64,000 nucleotides of DNA from Morinoia aosen (lineage: Eukaryota > Arthropoda > Malacostraca > Amphipoda > Talitridae): the NCBI GenBank assembly GCA_030386875.1, contig CM059564.1, positions 62,911,936-62,975,935 on the forward strand, written 5' to 3'. The position numbers and the translations under genes are program-made. Numbering within the stretch: position 1 is the first letter of the stretch; each line of letters starts with the position of its first letter. A model generated the notes under the pieces. The model did no database searches and was not told where the DNA came from. It saw only the letters and a list, made by a program, of their open reading frames with translations. Below, piece by piece: positions 37,001 through 46,503 of this stretch.

Positions 37001-38153
37001 TATATAACATTTATAATAAATTCCAGTTCTTGGAACAATACCGATTGATTTATCTTCTCTGAAGCTCTGAATGACTCGCTATCATACTCGAGGCAAGAAA
37101 TTGACAGGGTAACTGCAGCCTCGAACACAGTAGCTGGCCTCTACCACTTGGATTTAAAACCATTCAAAGACTATAGGTATCATAATTCCTGCATTTATGA
37201 CTAAATATCTCATAATTTGCTGTGACAAAATGGTAGTTAGAAGCTTTCGTCGAACCTCTATGATTAAGAAATGAACATTCATTCTACAAACATCAAAAGT
37301 CATTTTTCAACTATAAATGTAGGTTGAACAATTTTTTTAAATAATAGACCAAATTATAAAGTCTCTAAACTTTTTTAAAACACACGTGAATGCACATTTT
37401 GTCAAGAATAAAGGGAAATTTTTTCATGACTTCACGAACATCTCAGCGATGTCAAGCAAAGGCTATAAAAAAATCCGGGGACGCTCTGCACTTAGGGCAG
37501 GAGCTCGTTTATGAAAAACACTGTTCCTTTGGTCATAATGAAGGTTCCTGGGCTGAAAGGCTGCCGATGTGCGTTCCAATTCAATTTTGTGTGATCAAAA
37601 GCAAAGCTGTAAGGAGGTTGCAAATGAGGCCGTAATGAAGCGAGGTGGCCGCAGGGAGACCGCCAGCCTCGTAAGGATCGCCGCGCTGCAGCCTCACGCT
37701 AGAGAAACTCCTCCTGAAACACCTGCTCAAGCCAGTTTACCTGCTGCTATTAAAAGTCTCTTCTCTGCTCTAGTTACGCGTTCCTTACCTCTTCAAACTA
37801 CCTAGAGAAAAGTTAACTACTGCATTCAGCAGCCAGTTTTCTGGAACAGGTACGAATAGTATGTCAAAACCAGAATGACGCAGACGGTGTCCATGCACAA
37901 AGATTTTTTAATATTTAAACTTAAATAAAACCCATCGCTATCCACTGACTTTATATCCACCAAAGGAGAAAGTAAAATTCACTCTTACCGTAGTTGCTAT
38001 TAAAGTCACCCTACACAACCATATGAGAGCCCAAACGCTTTTATCGAGCACAGCGTGTCGTACCTAGACGTAAGGTTGGGCCCCGGACGATCCTCTGATC
38101 AGCCTGGACGTGCTTTCATCACCAAACATCATCTTCTGCTAGAGCACTGATGT
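34086..38153. other. Non-coding stretch, no gene recognised
   Basis: TTAACCTAACCTAA near 34212-34225 is a short CCTAA-like run. The minus-strand frame at 34238-34486 and its G+C-rich core have no recognisable domain. Near 36185-36230 CACTGGCTCTG occurs twice. Nothing else was noticed. Confidence 0.5.
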
Positions 38154-38374
38154 TTAACACGTTGGCCGCGATAGGTTAAACTGAAGTTCAATATTCAATT
38201 CTAATTTAAGGTTAAATGTAGTAAGCAGTTTTGAAAGTAGCTAACATTATAGTGCTTTCAATAATTTTTTATTACGTATTTTGGAAAATTGAGCGTGTGC
38301 CTACTGGTCGGTCAGCAGCATTATGAAAATCCCTCCGTGACCGCTGGCGGCTCACGTCGCAGTCAAAGTGTTAA
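38154..38374 (-). mobile_element. TTAA-flanked piggyBac-type MITE, copy 1
   Basis: The 221-bp unit is bounded by TTAA at 38154-38157 and 38371-38374. Read inward, the ends are TTAACACGTTGGCCGCGAT (left) and TTAACACTTTGACTGCGACG (right, minus strand). They match at about 15 of 18 positions. TTAA duplication and ends of the form TTAACxCxTTgxCxGC are characteristic of piggyBac-like transposons. There is no coding capacity, so it would depend on a transposase supplied elsewhere. It aligns along its whole length, inverted, with 39352-39578. Confidence 0.85.
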
Positions 38375-39351
38375 TCCTTGTTATTTATCTTTCAGAGTCC
38401 AAGTATTTTTATTCATGCGTGGGCTCGGTGAGCAGAGACTTTTCGCCAACAAGAGCATATCGTATTGCAGTTCCTTGACCTTCCTTCCGCAACTGATGTT
38501 GGATCATTCTTACGGTGACGTTCCAAAGAAAACATAGGAATCTTTCTTCTCAAGATCGACGCCGGTTGTTTCTGGATCTAATATTGCTTCTCATTTCGGG
38601 ATCTTGTTAGCGTAAACAAAATTCATTTTAGAAGTCCATGAGTTCCGCTCTTTTGGTGGTACGGTTTGCTTTGGAGAGTAGTGGCCTTTTTCCAGTTGTT
38701 GGGTAGCATTCTTATCACTTGCAAGTCTTGTTACTGACCTTCCTTCATACAACAGATGAGGTTTTGGACTTTTTCTTCCTCTGAAACTTTTGTTTGACGC
38801 ATTTTGATGATCAGAATAGAAATTATAAAAGTGAAATTAGTGAGAAAGTTAAGGAAAGGGGACTTATAGTTAGCGTATAGAAAATCCCTTCTCACTCATG
38901 TCAGACGAGTCACTGAAACTCAGTGTATTAAGGTAACAGTATATGAGGCAGGCTATTGTATAGTACGTAATCTCTAGATCCCTCAATTATTTCAAAACCG
39001 GGACGCGAGTAACATCTAAATGTAAAATTAGGTATCTAAATTTTTCTCCCAAGGATATGAGGATTTTTATGGCTATAGCGATTACAATGGTTGTAAATAC
39101 TCATAAGTGTGTCGCGGTTACAAGCCAGAACTTTATACTCAAGTAAGCCCAGTTAAAGGTGTAAACCAAATCTGAGTATCCACTCAGAAACGCTGGAATT
39201 CGACCAAGAGAAGTGAGATATCAATTCAACGAGTGTTTGAAAACAGTGCGAAAGACCGCTCTTAGCTACCTGTATTCTTCGCAGCCTACATGTGAACTAA
39301 ACTGACCTTCGAACGGCCCTGATGCGTTGGTAAATAGTGCACTTCCGTACC
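38375..39351. other. Spacer between the two MITE copies
   Basis: About 1 kb without recognisable coding sequence. Because the flanking MITEs are inverted relative to each other, the whole 38154-39578 interval forms a fold-back with about 220-bp arms. Confidence 0.6.
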
Positions 39352-39578
39352 TCAACACTTTAACCGCGACGTGAGCCCCGGGTAGTACTCGGTAGGAATT
39401 TTCATGATGATGCTGATCGACCAGTAGACAAAACTCAATTTTTATTAATACTTAATACAAACTAAATGAAGGCATGATCCAGTTAATGTTTGCTATTTTC
39501 AACATTATTTACGACATTTTACTTCAAGTTTGAGTTGAATATTAAACTTCCTTTTACCTGCCGCAGTCACAGCATTAA
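39352..39578 (+). mobile_element. TTAA-flanked piggyBac-type MITE, copy 2
   Basis: The 227-bp unit begins CACTTTAACCGCGACGTGAG after TCAA (a decayed TTAA) and ends at TTAA 39575-39578, whose inward reading is TTAATGCTGTGACTGCGG. Internal blocks shared with copy 1 (inverted) include a GATTTTCAT/AATTTTCAT block, GACCGACCAGTAG versus GATCGACCAGTAG, and TTGAATATT(G/A)AACTTC. Overall similarity is perhaps 65-70% by eye. Copy 2 lies 260 bp before the copia element. Confidence 0.82.
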
Positions 39579-39839
39579 GCATGTTATAGCTCTGAGTTAA
39601 GACTGACGTGATTGAGGCACCTGTGCGCACACAAGAAGTTGAGCGAAGTGCGGCGGCGGAAGTATCTACATCGTGTGGGGAGCAGAACAGCGCGTGCCGC
39701 TGGGCAGTGCAATCGGACTGAGTGCTGCGGCCTGGGCAGGAGTCACGCACCAAAATCGCACGCAAAATGCGCTCTCGGTCCACAGCGCGCTCTACTTTAA
39801 GTTGCTCAATCCAAAAAATCCTTCCACCTGAATGTGGAA
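39579..39839. other. G+C-rich spacer before the copia element
   Basis: This 260-bp segment is clearly more G+C- and CpG-rich than its surroundings (39610-39790) and sits between the MITE and the copia target duplication. Frames on both strands cross it, but neither protein is recognisable. It could be part of an older element or of a promoter; the sequence does not decide. Confidence 0.5.
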
Positions 39840-39844
39840 GAATG
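39840..39844. repeat. Copia target-site duplication, left
   Basis: GAATG, repeated at 44363-44367. A 5-bp duplication is the usual footprint of a copia-type integrase. Confidence 0.93.
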
Positions 39845-40104
39845 TGTTGAAACCTTTCATGTAGCACCTTGAATGTATATGTGTATAATACTGATAATGT
39901 TACAGTGCTCTTGCGTAAGAATGTATTTAGACAGCACTATGCGTTGAGAACTGAGCTCATGGTTCTTGTGGATCTCTGCTCGTGGTTCTCGGGCTTGGCT
40001 GGAGCCTACTCCACCGCTACCCTTCGTAATGTAAACGTGTGTCCTGCTGTGTGTACTGATTATACAAACTCCAAGAGTCTCGTCTTCTTAACCTACGTCC
40101 ATTA
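39845..40104 (+). repeat. Copia 5' LTR
   Basis: Starts TGTTGAAACCTTTCATGTAG and ends ACCTACGTCCATTA, so the ends are TG..TA rather than the common TG..CA. A TATAATA-like run at about 39885 may serve as promoter. It is identical over its 260 bp to the 3' copy. A 78-codon frame inside both LTRs is incidental. Confidence 0.95.
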
Positions 40105-40118
40105 GGTTATGGGCCCAG
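40105..40118 (+). promoter_or_regulatory. Primer-binding site for initiator-Met tRNA fragment
   Basis: GGTTATGGGCCCAG directly follows the LTR. It is complementary to the anticodon stem-loop of eukaryotic initiator-methionine tRNA (CTGGGCCCATAACC), the internal-fragment primer known from Drosophila copia, rather than to a tRNA 3' end. Confidence 0.9.
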
Positions 40119-40252
40119 TAAACCTTCCGATGAAGCAATATCAAGTGAGGTTATCTTAAGTCCCGAAGCGAAAAACAGCCCGGGACAGCGAGAACAGAAG
40201 TTGGTGATTTGTTAGTGCTGTGTGAGACAGAAACGGTGAAAGAGAAAGAAAC

Positions 40253-43200
40253 ATGGCAGGCTCCGTAAGTGAAAGTGCAAAGAACTGCCTCACGGCTCTT
40301 AATGATAAAAACTATCCTACGTGGAAGCTGCAAATGAAGATGATTCTGATGAAGGAAAAACTGTGGAACTTGGTTCGAGGAACGGAAACCATGCCACAGA
40401 CTACGGACGAGACTGCTCGAAGAAAATTTGAAGAAAGACGTGACAGTGCACTTGCAACAATTGTGCTTGGTGTCGAAACAAGTCAACTTTATTTGTTGGG
40501 TGATCCTACTGACCCTGTGCAACTATGGCATAAGATTGAAGATACATTCCAGAAGAAAACTTGGTCTAACAAGTTCAGACTACGCAAAAGACTCTACAAC
40601 ATGAAACTAAAAGAAGACCAAGACTTACAAACTCATCTCAAAGCATTTGTCGAAATATTTGAGTCCTTGAGTGTGATTGATGACGCAGTTGATGAAGAAA
40701 GTCGTGTAATAATCTTGCTGTCGTCACTTCCCGACCATTTCTCCACACTGGTGACTGCACTGGAAGCTCATGAAAAACTACCGTCATGGGATATTGTGAC
40801 AGAGCGTCTTCTGAATGAAGAAGCAAAACTGAAAAACCAAAGTGCTTCAGACTTCAGTGAAAAATCCCTTGTGACCTCCAAATTGAAAAACTCACGATGC
40901 TTCGAATGCGGAAAATTGGGACACCTACGTACCAAGTGCTGGATCTATCAAGAAAAATTGAAGAAAGAAGATGGGAACCACACAGAAAACCAAAACAATT
41001 TTGTAGCAGGTAAAACAAATTATATCGGTGCATTGTCTGTGATAAATATCAATAATTGTTGGGTAATTGATTCCGGTGCAACAGCACACATGTGTAATAA
41101 TAGGAATGATTTTTCTTGTATGAATGAGCTATCTAGTCCAATTAACATTGAAGTTGGTGATGGTAGAAACTTGCAAGGTGTTGGTGTAGGTGATGTTGAA
41201 GTTATGGTGTTGTTGCCTAAAGGTCGAGTAGATACCTGTGTTGTTAAGAATGTCTTGTATGTACCTGGTTTAGCTTACAATTTACTTTCCGTGCCTCAGA
41301 TTACAGAAAGTGGAAACTCAGTTTACTTTGACGAAAGCTCATGTAAGATTGTAAATAAAGACGATGAATTAATTGCCTTAGGCAGTAAAGTAGGAAAATT
41401 GTATAAACTTAATTGCACCCTTAATTCAGCCGCTAAATGCATGAACGTTTCCTCTGATGAAATTCTGTGGCATAAACGATTTTGTCATCTAGGATTCAAT
41501 AATCTTAAGAAATTAGGCACTAAGAATCTTGTTAGAGGTTTTGATTGTTCTGTGAGTGGAGATAACATTTTTTGTGAAAACTGTTGTGATGGTAAAAATC
41601 ATAGGCTTCCGTTCCCCAAAACAAATCACAAAAGGAAACGCCAACCCTTAGAACTTATCCACAGTGATGTGTGTGGCCAGCTTAATCCCATATCACTTGG
41701 GAGTGGAAGGTATTTTGTAACCTTCATAGATGACCACTCCAGATATACTTGGGTGTACATTATCAAACATAAGAGTGATGTTTTCAAAGTGTTTCAGGAG
41801 TTCAAATCCTTGGTAGAAAATCACTATGATCACAAAATTAAAATTCTGCGCTCCGATAACGGTGGGGAATACATCTCTAATGACTTTGAACAATTCCTAA
41901 AAGGGGAAGGAATTATCCATGAAAAAACTGTGCCTAAGACACCTGAACAAAATGGAGTTGCAGAAAGAATGAATAGAACTCTTCTTGACTCTGTCAGAGC
42001 TATGCTGTCTGGTTCAAAGTTACCAAAATCATTCTGGGGTGAAGCTATATCAACTGCCGTGTATGTCAAAAATAGGAGCCCTGCTAGTGCATTGAATGAT
42101 ATGACCCCTTATCAGGCCCTTAATGGACACAAGCCCAACGTACAGCACCTCAAAACCTTTGGCTGCAGTGCGTACGCTCATGTCCCCAAAGATGAGAGGG
42201 AAAAACTTGATCCAAAATCTAAACCGTGTGTTCTTGTAGGATATGGAAGTGGATCCAAGGGATATCGTCTGTATGACATAAACAGTAGAAGGATATTTTT
42301 GAGTAGAGACGTTATGTTCAATGAATCTCAGCAGATGCCAATTGAGAAGGAGCCTTCAGAAGTAAATGATGGTAATTTTTCTCTTCTTCCTCAGGATCCA
42401 GAGCCAGAAGACTCTGAGGGAGGGGTGGAGCATAGACAGTCAGATGCTGGGATGGAGGGAGTGCAGCCTAGACAATCAGCCAGATATCGACGGGCTCCTG
42501 ATAGGTTTGGTGAATGGGTGTATTTAATGAAAAATGAGCTTGATATACCATCTTGTGTTCAAGAAGCACTCAGTGGACCAGAAGCAAAACTATGGGAAAC
42601 AGCTATGGAGAATGAGATGGAGTCTATAAATCAAAACAGAGTATGGTCCCTTGTAGAGTGTCCTAATGACAAAAAACCTATCAAATCAAAGTGGATCTTT
42701 AAAAGAAAAACCGGACCCGACGGAAGCATTTGCTCGTACAAAGCTCGCCTTGTGGCTCAGGGCTACTCACAAAAATATGGCATCGACTACGACGAGACCT
42801 TCAGTCCCGTGGTTCGATTTGAGTCTGTCAGGACAGTACTAGCTTTGGCTGCCAAATGCAACATGCAAGTCCATCACATGGACGTTGCAACAGCCTTCCT
42901 TAATGGAGAACTGATTGAAGAACTATATCTGGTTCAACCTGACGGTTTTATTGTCAAAGGCAAAGAAAATCTGGTGTGTAAACTACAAAAATCGCTCTAC
43001 GGACTAAAACAAGCTCCTAAGTGTTGGAATACTACACTAGATAGCTATTTGAAGAAATTGGGTTTTGTACAATCTAAGAGTGATGCTTGTATATACACTC
43101 GTGTTCAAGATAAGAAACTGTGTATTGTGGCGGTGTATGTAGACGATCTAATAATTGCTTCTGAGTCTGGTGATGAAATAAATCAAATAAAGTTGAGCCT

Positions 43201-44095
43201 TTCTACCCAATACAAAATGAAGGACCTTGGTGTGCTGAGTTACTTCCTAGGTGTAAGTGTTGTACAATTTAAAAACAATGTCTTCTTGAATCAAAATGCC
43301 TACACTGAGGCTCTGTTGTCAAAATTTGGCTTTGATAATTGTAAACCTGTTGCAACTCCCGCCGATGTAAACGTAAATCCGATATGCTCCCCAAATGATG
43401 TCGAATTTGACCCTGCCACTTATCAAAGTGCTGTAGGTAGCCTTTTGTATTTGTCAACCAGAACTCGACCTGACATTGCATTCGCAGTGAATAATGTTGC
43501 TAAATACAGCTCCAAACCTCTTGAACAGCATTGGATGTGTGTTGAGAGAATATTCAGGTACCTGAGAGGCACCTCTAAACTAGGTCTCTTGTATAGCAAA
43601 TGTTCTGATACTTGCATTGGTTATTCAGATGCTGACTGGGCTGGTGATAAAAATGACCGAAAGTCTACCTCTGGTTACTGTTTCACCCTCAGTAATTCGG
43701 TAATTACGTGGAGATCTAACAAACAAACTTGTGTAGCCCTCTCAACTGCAGAAGCCGAATACGTTGCTCTTGCCGGTGCGGCTCAAGAGGCTGTCTGGTT
43801 AAAGCACTTACTCAGTGATCTAAATTTTGGGACTATGGAACCAATGGTTATAAACGAAGACAACCAGTCAGCCATCTGTCTTGCCAACAATCCCAAATAT
43901 CATGGGAGGAGCAAGCACATCGATATTAAGTTTCACTATGTACGGGATCTTGTAAGTAACAAAGATATAGACGTAGTGTATTGCCCTACCGACGAAATGC
44001 TCGCCGACATATTCACCAAGAACCTGCCGATAGAAAAGTTCTCTAGACTAAGAACGAAGTTAGGAATGGTCTCATCTGACACACATTCAATGTGA
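40253..44095 (+). CDS. Copia gag-pol polyprotein (1280 aa)
   Basis: A single frame starts at the ATG of MAGSVSES, 148 bp after the LTR, and ends at the TGA overlapping the purine tract. In order: gag (residues about 1-210, UBN2-like), CCHC knuckle CFECGKLGHLRTKC (216-229), and aspartic protease with VIDSGATAHM (active Asp about 273). Next are the integrase zinc region (from about 400) and DDE core (Asp about 472 and 535, Glu about 571, near TPEQNGVAERMNR). Then come RT with FSPVVRFESVR and YVDDL (about 962-966) and RNase H with YSDADWAGD (about 1123-1131) and KHIDIKFHYVRD. The family makes extra gag from a spliced or otherwise shortened message, and viral-like particles assemble intracellularly; no envelope is present. 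All domains appear complete. Confidence 0.97.
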   Translation: MAGSVSESAKNCLTALNDKNYPTWKLQMKMILMKEKLWNLVRGTETMPQTTDETARRKFEERRDSALATIVLGVETSQLYLLGDPTDPVQLWHKIEDTFQKKTWSNKFRLRKRLYNMKLKEDQDLQTHLKAFVEIFESLSVIDDAVDEESRVIILLSSLPDHFSTLVTALEAHEKLPSWDIVTERLLNEEAKLKNQSASDFSEKSLVTSKLKNSRCFECGKLGHLRTKCWIYQEKLKKEDGNHTENQNNFVAGKTNYIGALSVININNCWVIDSGATAHMCNNRNDFSCMNELSSPINIEVGDGRNLQGVGVGDVEVMVLLPKGRVDTCVVKNVLYVPGLAYNLLSVPQITESGNSVYFDESSCKIVNKDDELIALGSKVGKLYKLNCTLNSAAKCMNVSSDEILWHKRFCHLGFNNLKKLGTKNLVRGFDCSVSGDNIFCENCCDGKNHRLPFPKTNHKRKRQPLELIHSDVCGQLNPISLGSGRYFVTFIDDHSRYTWVYIIKHKSDVFKVFQEFKSLVENHYDHKIKILRSDNGGEYISNDFEQFLKGEGIIHEKTVPKTPEQNGVAERMNRTLLDSVRAMLSGSKLPKSFWGEAISTAVYVKNRSPASALNDMTPYQALNGHKPNVQHLKTFGCSAYAHVPKDEREKLDPKSKPCVLVGYGSGSKGYRLYDINSRRIFLSRDVMFNESQQMPIEKEPSEVNDGNFSLLPQDPEPEDSEGGVEHRQSDAGMEGVQPRQSARYRRAPDRFGEWVYLMKNELDIPSCVQEALSGPEAKLWETAMENEMESINQNRVWSLVECPNDKKPIKSKWIFKRKTGPDGSICSYKARLVAQGYSQKYGIDYDETFSPVVRFESVRTVLALAAKCNMQVHHMDVATAFLNGELIEELYLVQPDGFIVKGKENLVCKLQKSLYGLKQAPKCWNTTLDSYLKKLGFVQSKSDACIYTRVQDKKLCIVAVYVDDLIIASESGDEINQIKLSLSTQYKMKDLGVLSYFLGVSVVQFKNNVFLNQNAYTEALLSKFGFDNCKPVATPADVNVNPICSPNDVEFDPATYQSAVGSLLYLSTRTRPDIAFAVNNVAKYSSKPLEQHWMCVERIFRYLRGTSKLGLLYSKCSDTCIGYSDADWAGDKNDRKSTSGYCFTLSNSVITWRSNKQTCVALSTAEAEYVALAGAAQEAVWLKHLLSDLNFGTMEPMVINEDNQSAICLANNPKYHGRSKHIDIKFHYVRDLVSNKDIDVVYCPTDEMLADIFTKNLPIEKFSRLRTKLGMVSSDTHSM

Positions 44096-44102
44096 GAAGG
44101 AG
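44094..44102 (+). promoter_or_regulatory. Polypurine tract
   Basis: GAGAAGGAG directly precedes the 3' LTR and overlaps the end of the gag-pol frame. It is the expected plus-strand DNA primer site in this family. Confidence 0.85.
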
Positions 44103-44362
44103 TGTTGAAACCTTTCATGTAGCACCTTGAATGTATATGTGTATAATACTGATAATGTTACAGTGCTCTTGCGTAAGAATGTATTTAGACAGCACTATGC
44201 GTTGAGAACTGAGCTCATGGTTCTTGTGGATCTCTGCTCGTGGTTCTCGGGCTTGGCTGGAGCCTACTCCACCGCTACCCTTCGTAATGTAAACGTGTGT
44301 CCTGCTGTGTGTACTGATTATACAAACTCCAAGAGTCTCGTCTTCTTAACCTACGTCCATTA
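44103..44362 (+). repeat. Copia 3' LTR
   Basis: No difference from the 5' LTR was found on reading. It is followed by the GAATG duplication at 44363-44367. Confidence 0.95.
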
Positions 44363-44367
44363 GAATG
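44363..44367. repeat. Copia target-site duplication, right
   Basis: GAATG, matching 39840-39844. Confidence 0.93.
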
Positions 44368-46204
44368 GTGTATTGGGCTACGCAAGTGTTGTAGCCGTGA
44401 ATAATGCGTAGTTTTCTAATTGCTGTAGAGTAAGAATTTTATTTATGATTATTTCGGTATCAAGTCCCAACGTCAACATGGAACGGAGATTTATTTGTGG
44501 TTACATTAGCAGTAGCACACGTAGCATTATTTAGCGCCTGTCCAGCTTGTGAAAAAAGTGTTAATGAAACTAATTTCGACATAATGCGCAAAATAACTCA
44601 CGCAACAAACAGAGCAGCAAATTCATTTTAATGTTTATGTTTTTAACTCTCTTATACATGCATAAGGATACTTAAGAAATTGAAACCGTACATCAATTTT
44701 TTCACTTCCATCGCACGCTTGTTCAGCAAAAGGGGATCAGAAACAATTAATTTTATAAAGCAATTGTAACCCTACATCAACTTCATTCGCCAGGAGAGAC
44801 AAACGCAGTTACGTAACTCCTATTTATCAGGCGCAGGTTTTTTTTCCTCAGTTCCCGCAAGAAAACAAAAAAGCTAGCGAGCATTTGCTGTTGTTGAAGC
44901 CAAAGGGCATGAAATTCAGTTATTGAAAGTGCCGCGAGATGAGCCACGACGCATATGGAAGGCCTAGAAGTGCAATAGCTCAAGGATGTATGCAAGCCCA
45001 TAAATATCAGCGTCTTGACGGTCGTAAGCTCCGGCCATTCATCTCTAAATGATGTGCTTAACGAGAAAACTTCCTCGGGATTATGTCCCATTGACCCGAG
45101 TATGGTGCTCTTCTAGTGCCGCTGCATTACGTGCCACTTCGTTCGCTTGCCTCTCTGTGAAGCTATAGCGTTTGAAATCCTTTCTTCCTTCGATAAAACG
45201 TTATTCCTGACGCAGTTTTTGAACACATCTGGAAGATGAAATGAATCCCTGCATCGGTGCAGCTATGTTCCAGTAATAGTCGTTTTTACGATATTATCGT
45301 GAATCGTACAAAGACCAAATACAATACTGAGTTTGAAAGCTGCGCTGATAACTATCTGGATTCTCATTGTAACTAACCTATCTGAGCTAAGCTCATATAT
45401 TCTAGGTTTGACCAACAACCATAAGCTCATGATATCAACGAAAGTTTAATAAGCTAAAATCATTTGGCTACAGAATTTCTTAGTTTGTAGTTGACCAAGG
45501 TTTCCTCACCAGATATTTGATGGCAATGAAACAAAAATTTGAAAATTATGAGAATCCCGTACTTTATTGAGGAAATTAAATTCAAAATAAGTCGAACGTC
45601 TTTTTTCGCTTTACCTGAAGAAAGTCATATTGATTTTCTCTTTTTCATTCCAAATTTCAGCAACTTTCGTTATTATTGTCAGACTTGATGAACAATTTTT
45701 CGGCGCTGATGGGAGTAGTCAGAAAAGTACTATTTCTATACGTGAGATTTCCATTTCAGAATTCCTGACATGTTTAACTGATTTGATTTTCCTGTCAAGG
45801 AGACCACAAACTTGAGACAGAAAGGTCAGCTTTAATTATTGGAAGCAACGAGAGAGACACTTGGCTGCAACAGTTACAACATGAATTAATCAAAATGCCT
45901 CAAAAATAAATACAGACGTTTTCATTACTGACAGGTCATTGTCTGACTGGTTTTCAGCAATAAGTTGAAAAAACTTCGAATTAATTACTAGTATGAAAAA
46001 AATATCCGAATAGGAAAATGTCAATACCAGAGTAACTCTAACTAGACATTCTATGTCCATTGATATTCAATCTAACCAACGAATATTGACGACGGGCTTT
46101 AAGCATCGTTAAAGCATCCCTCAGAGCTTGAGTATTTATACAAAATAGCACCCTGCTAAAAACAATGAACGTGTGCTTTTTTGATTCAGGATTCATTTCG
46201 CTGT
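44368..46204. other. Non-coding stretch, no gene recognised
   Basis: No open frame above about 100 codons and no domain recognised. No repeat shared with the rest of the window was noticed. Confidence 0.55.
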
Positions 46205-46207
46205 GCT

Positions 46208-46283
46208 CTCCGTGGCACAGCGGTTAAGGGATCGGACTTGTATGCTGGAACTCGCGGGTTCGTATCCCAGCGCTGGCACGGAG
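46208..46283 (+). tRNA. tRNA-like head of the SINE (pseudo-tRNA)
   Basis: It has tRNA length and a closed 7-bp acceptor stem, a D-arm region GCGGTTAAGGGATC, and a T-arm with GGG/CCC around TTCGTAT. The anticodon arm does not fold cleanly and no isotype can be assigned. It is more likely the RNA polymerase III promoter of the SINE than a working tRNA gene. Confidence 0.5.
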
Positions 46284-46481
46284 ATTTTCCCCGTTGGGTA
46301 TAAGGGAAAGCTCAAGCACAATACCCCACTCAACCCAGGTGTCGGAAATGGGTACCGGCTTTACGGGGGAACCGTCATGGTGTCCTATATATAGGGTTAG
46401 TTATAAGACATTTGAAAAACCAATGCTAAGATCATATGTATCAGGCTTGATTGGAAATAAAGCATCCCAAAGATGCCGATG

Positions 46482-46503
46482 TTAACCTAACCTAACCTAA
46501 CCT
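46482..46503. repeat. Telomere-like CCTAA repeats
   Basis: TTAACCTAACCTAACCTAAC plus CT: four units of CCTAA, the complement of the arthropod telomere repeat TTAGG. It sits exactly at the 3' end of the SINE-like unit, so it is probably the SINE tail rather than an interstitial telomere. Confidence 0.8.

Larger units (their letters stand above)
39845..44362 (+). mobile_element. Ty1/copia LTR retrotransposon, looks whole and very young
   Basis: This 4518-bp element has two identical 260-bp LTRs (39845-40104 and 44103-44362), a primer-binding site directly after the first, one long gag-pol frame, and a purine-rich tract directly before the second. GAATG is duplicated at both ends. The internal domain order is gag, zinc knuckle, protease, integrase, RT, RNase H, which is the copia order (integrase before RT). 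No breaks were seen. Identical LTRs mean the insertion is very recent, within too short a time for a visible difference. Family: Pseudoviridae / Ty1-copia, related to insect copia. Confidence 0.97.
46205..46503 (+). mobile_element. tRNA-derived SINE-like unit with CCTAA tail
   Basis: The head (46208-46283, 76 nt) looks like a tRNA. CTCCGTG (46208-46214) pairs with CACGGAG (46277-46283) as an acceptor stem. A box-A-like GTGGCACAGCGGTTAAGG lies near 46212, and a box-B-like GGTTCGTATCC is at 46257-46267. About 200 bp of unrelated body follow, including AATAAA at 46456, and the unit ends in (TAACC)n at 46482-46503. tRNA head, unrelated body and simple-repeat tail make a SINE the best reading. I did not find a clean target duplication, and the partner LINE is unknown. 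Confidence 0.75.

Noticed and set aside
39869-40105. 78-codon frame repeated at 44127-44363
   Set aside because: It lies within the copia LTRs and is duplicated simply because the LTRs are identical.
46208-46283. Functional tRNA gene
   Set aside because: The acceptor stem closes and a box-B-like sequence is present, but the anticodon arm is poor and the body and tail continue as a SINE.
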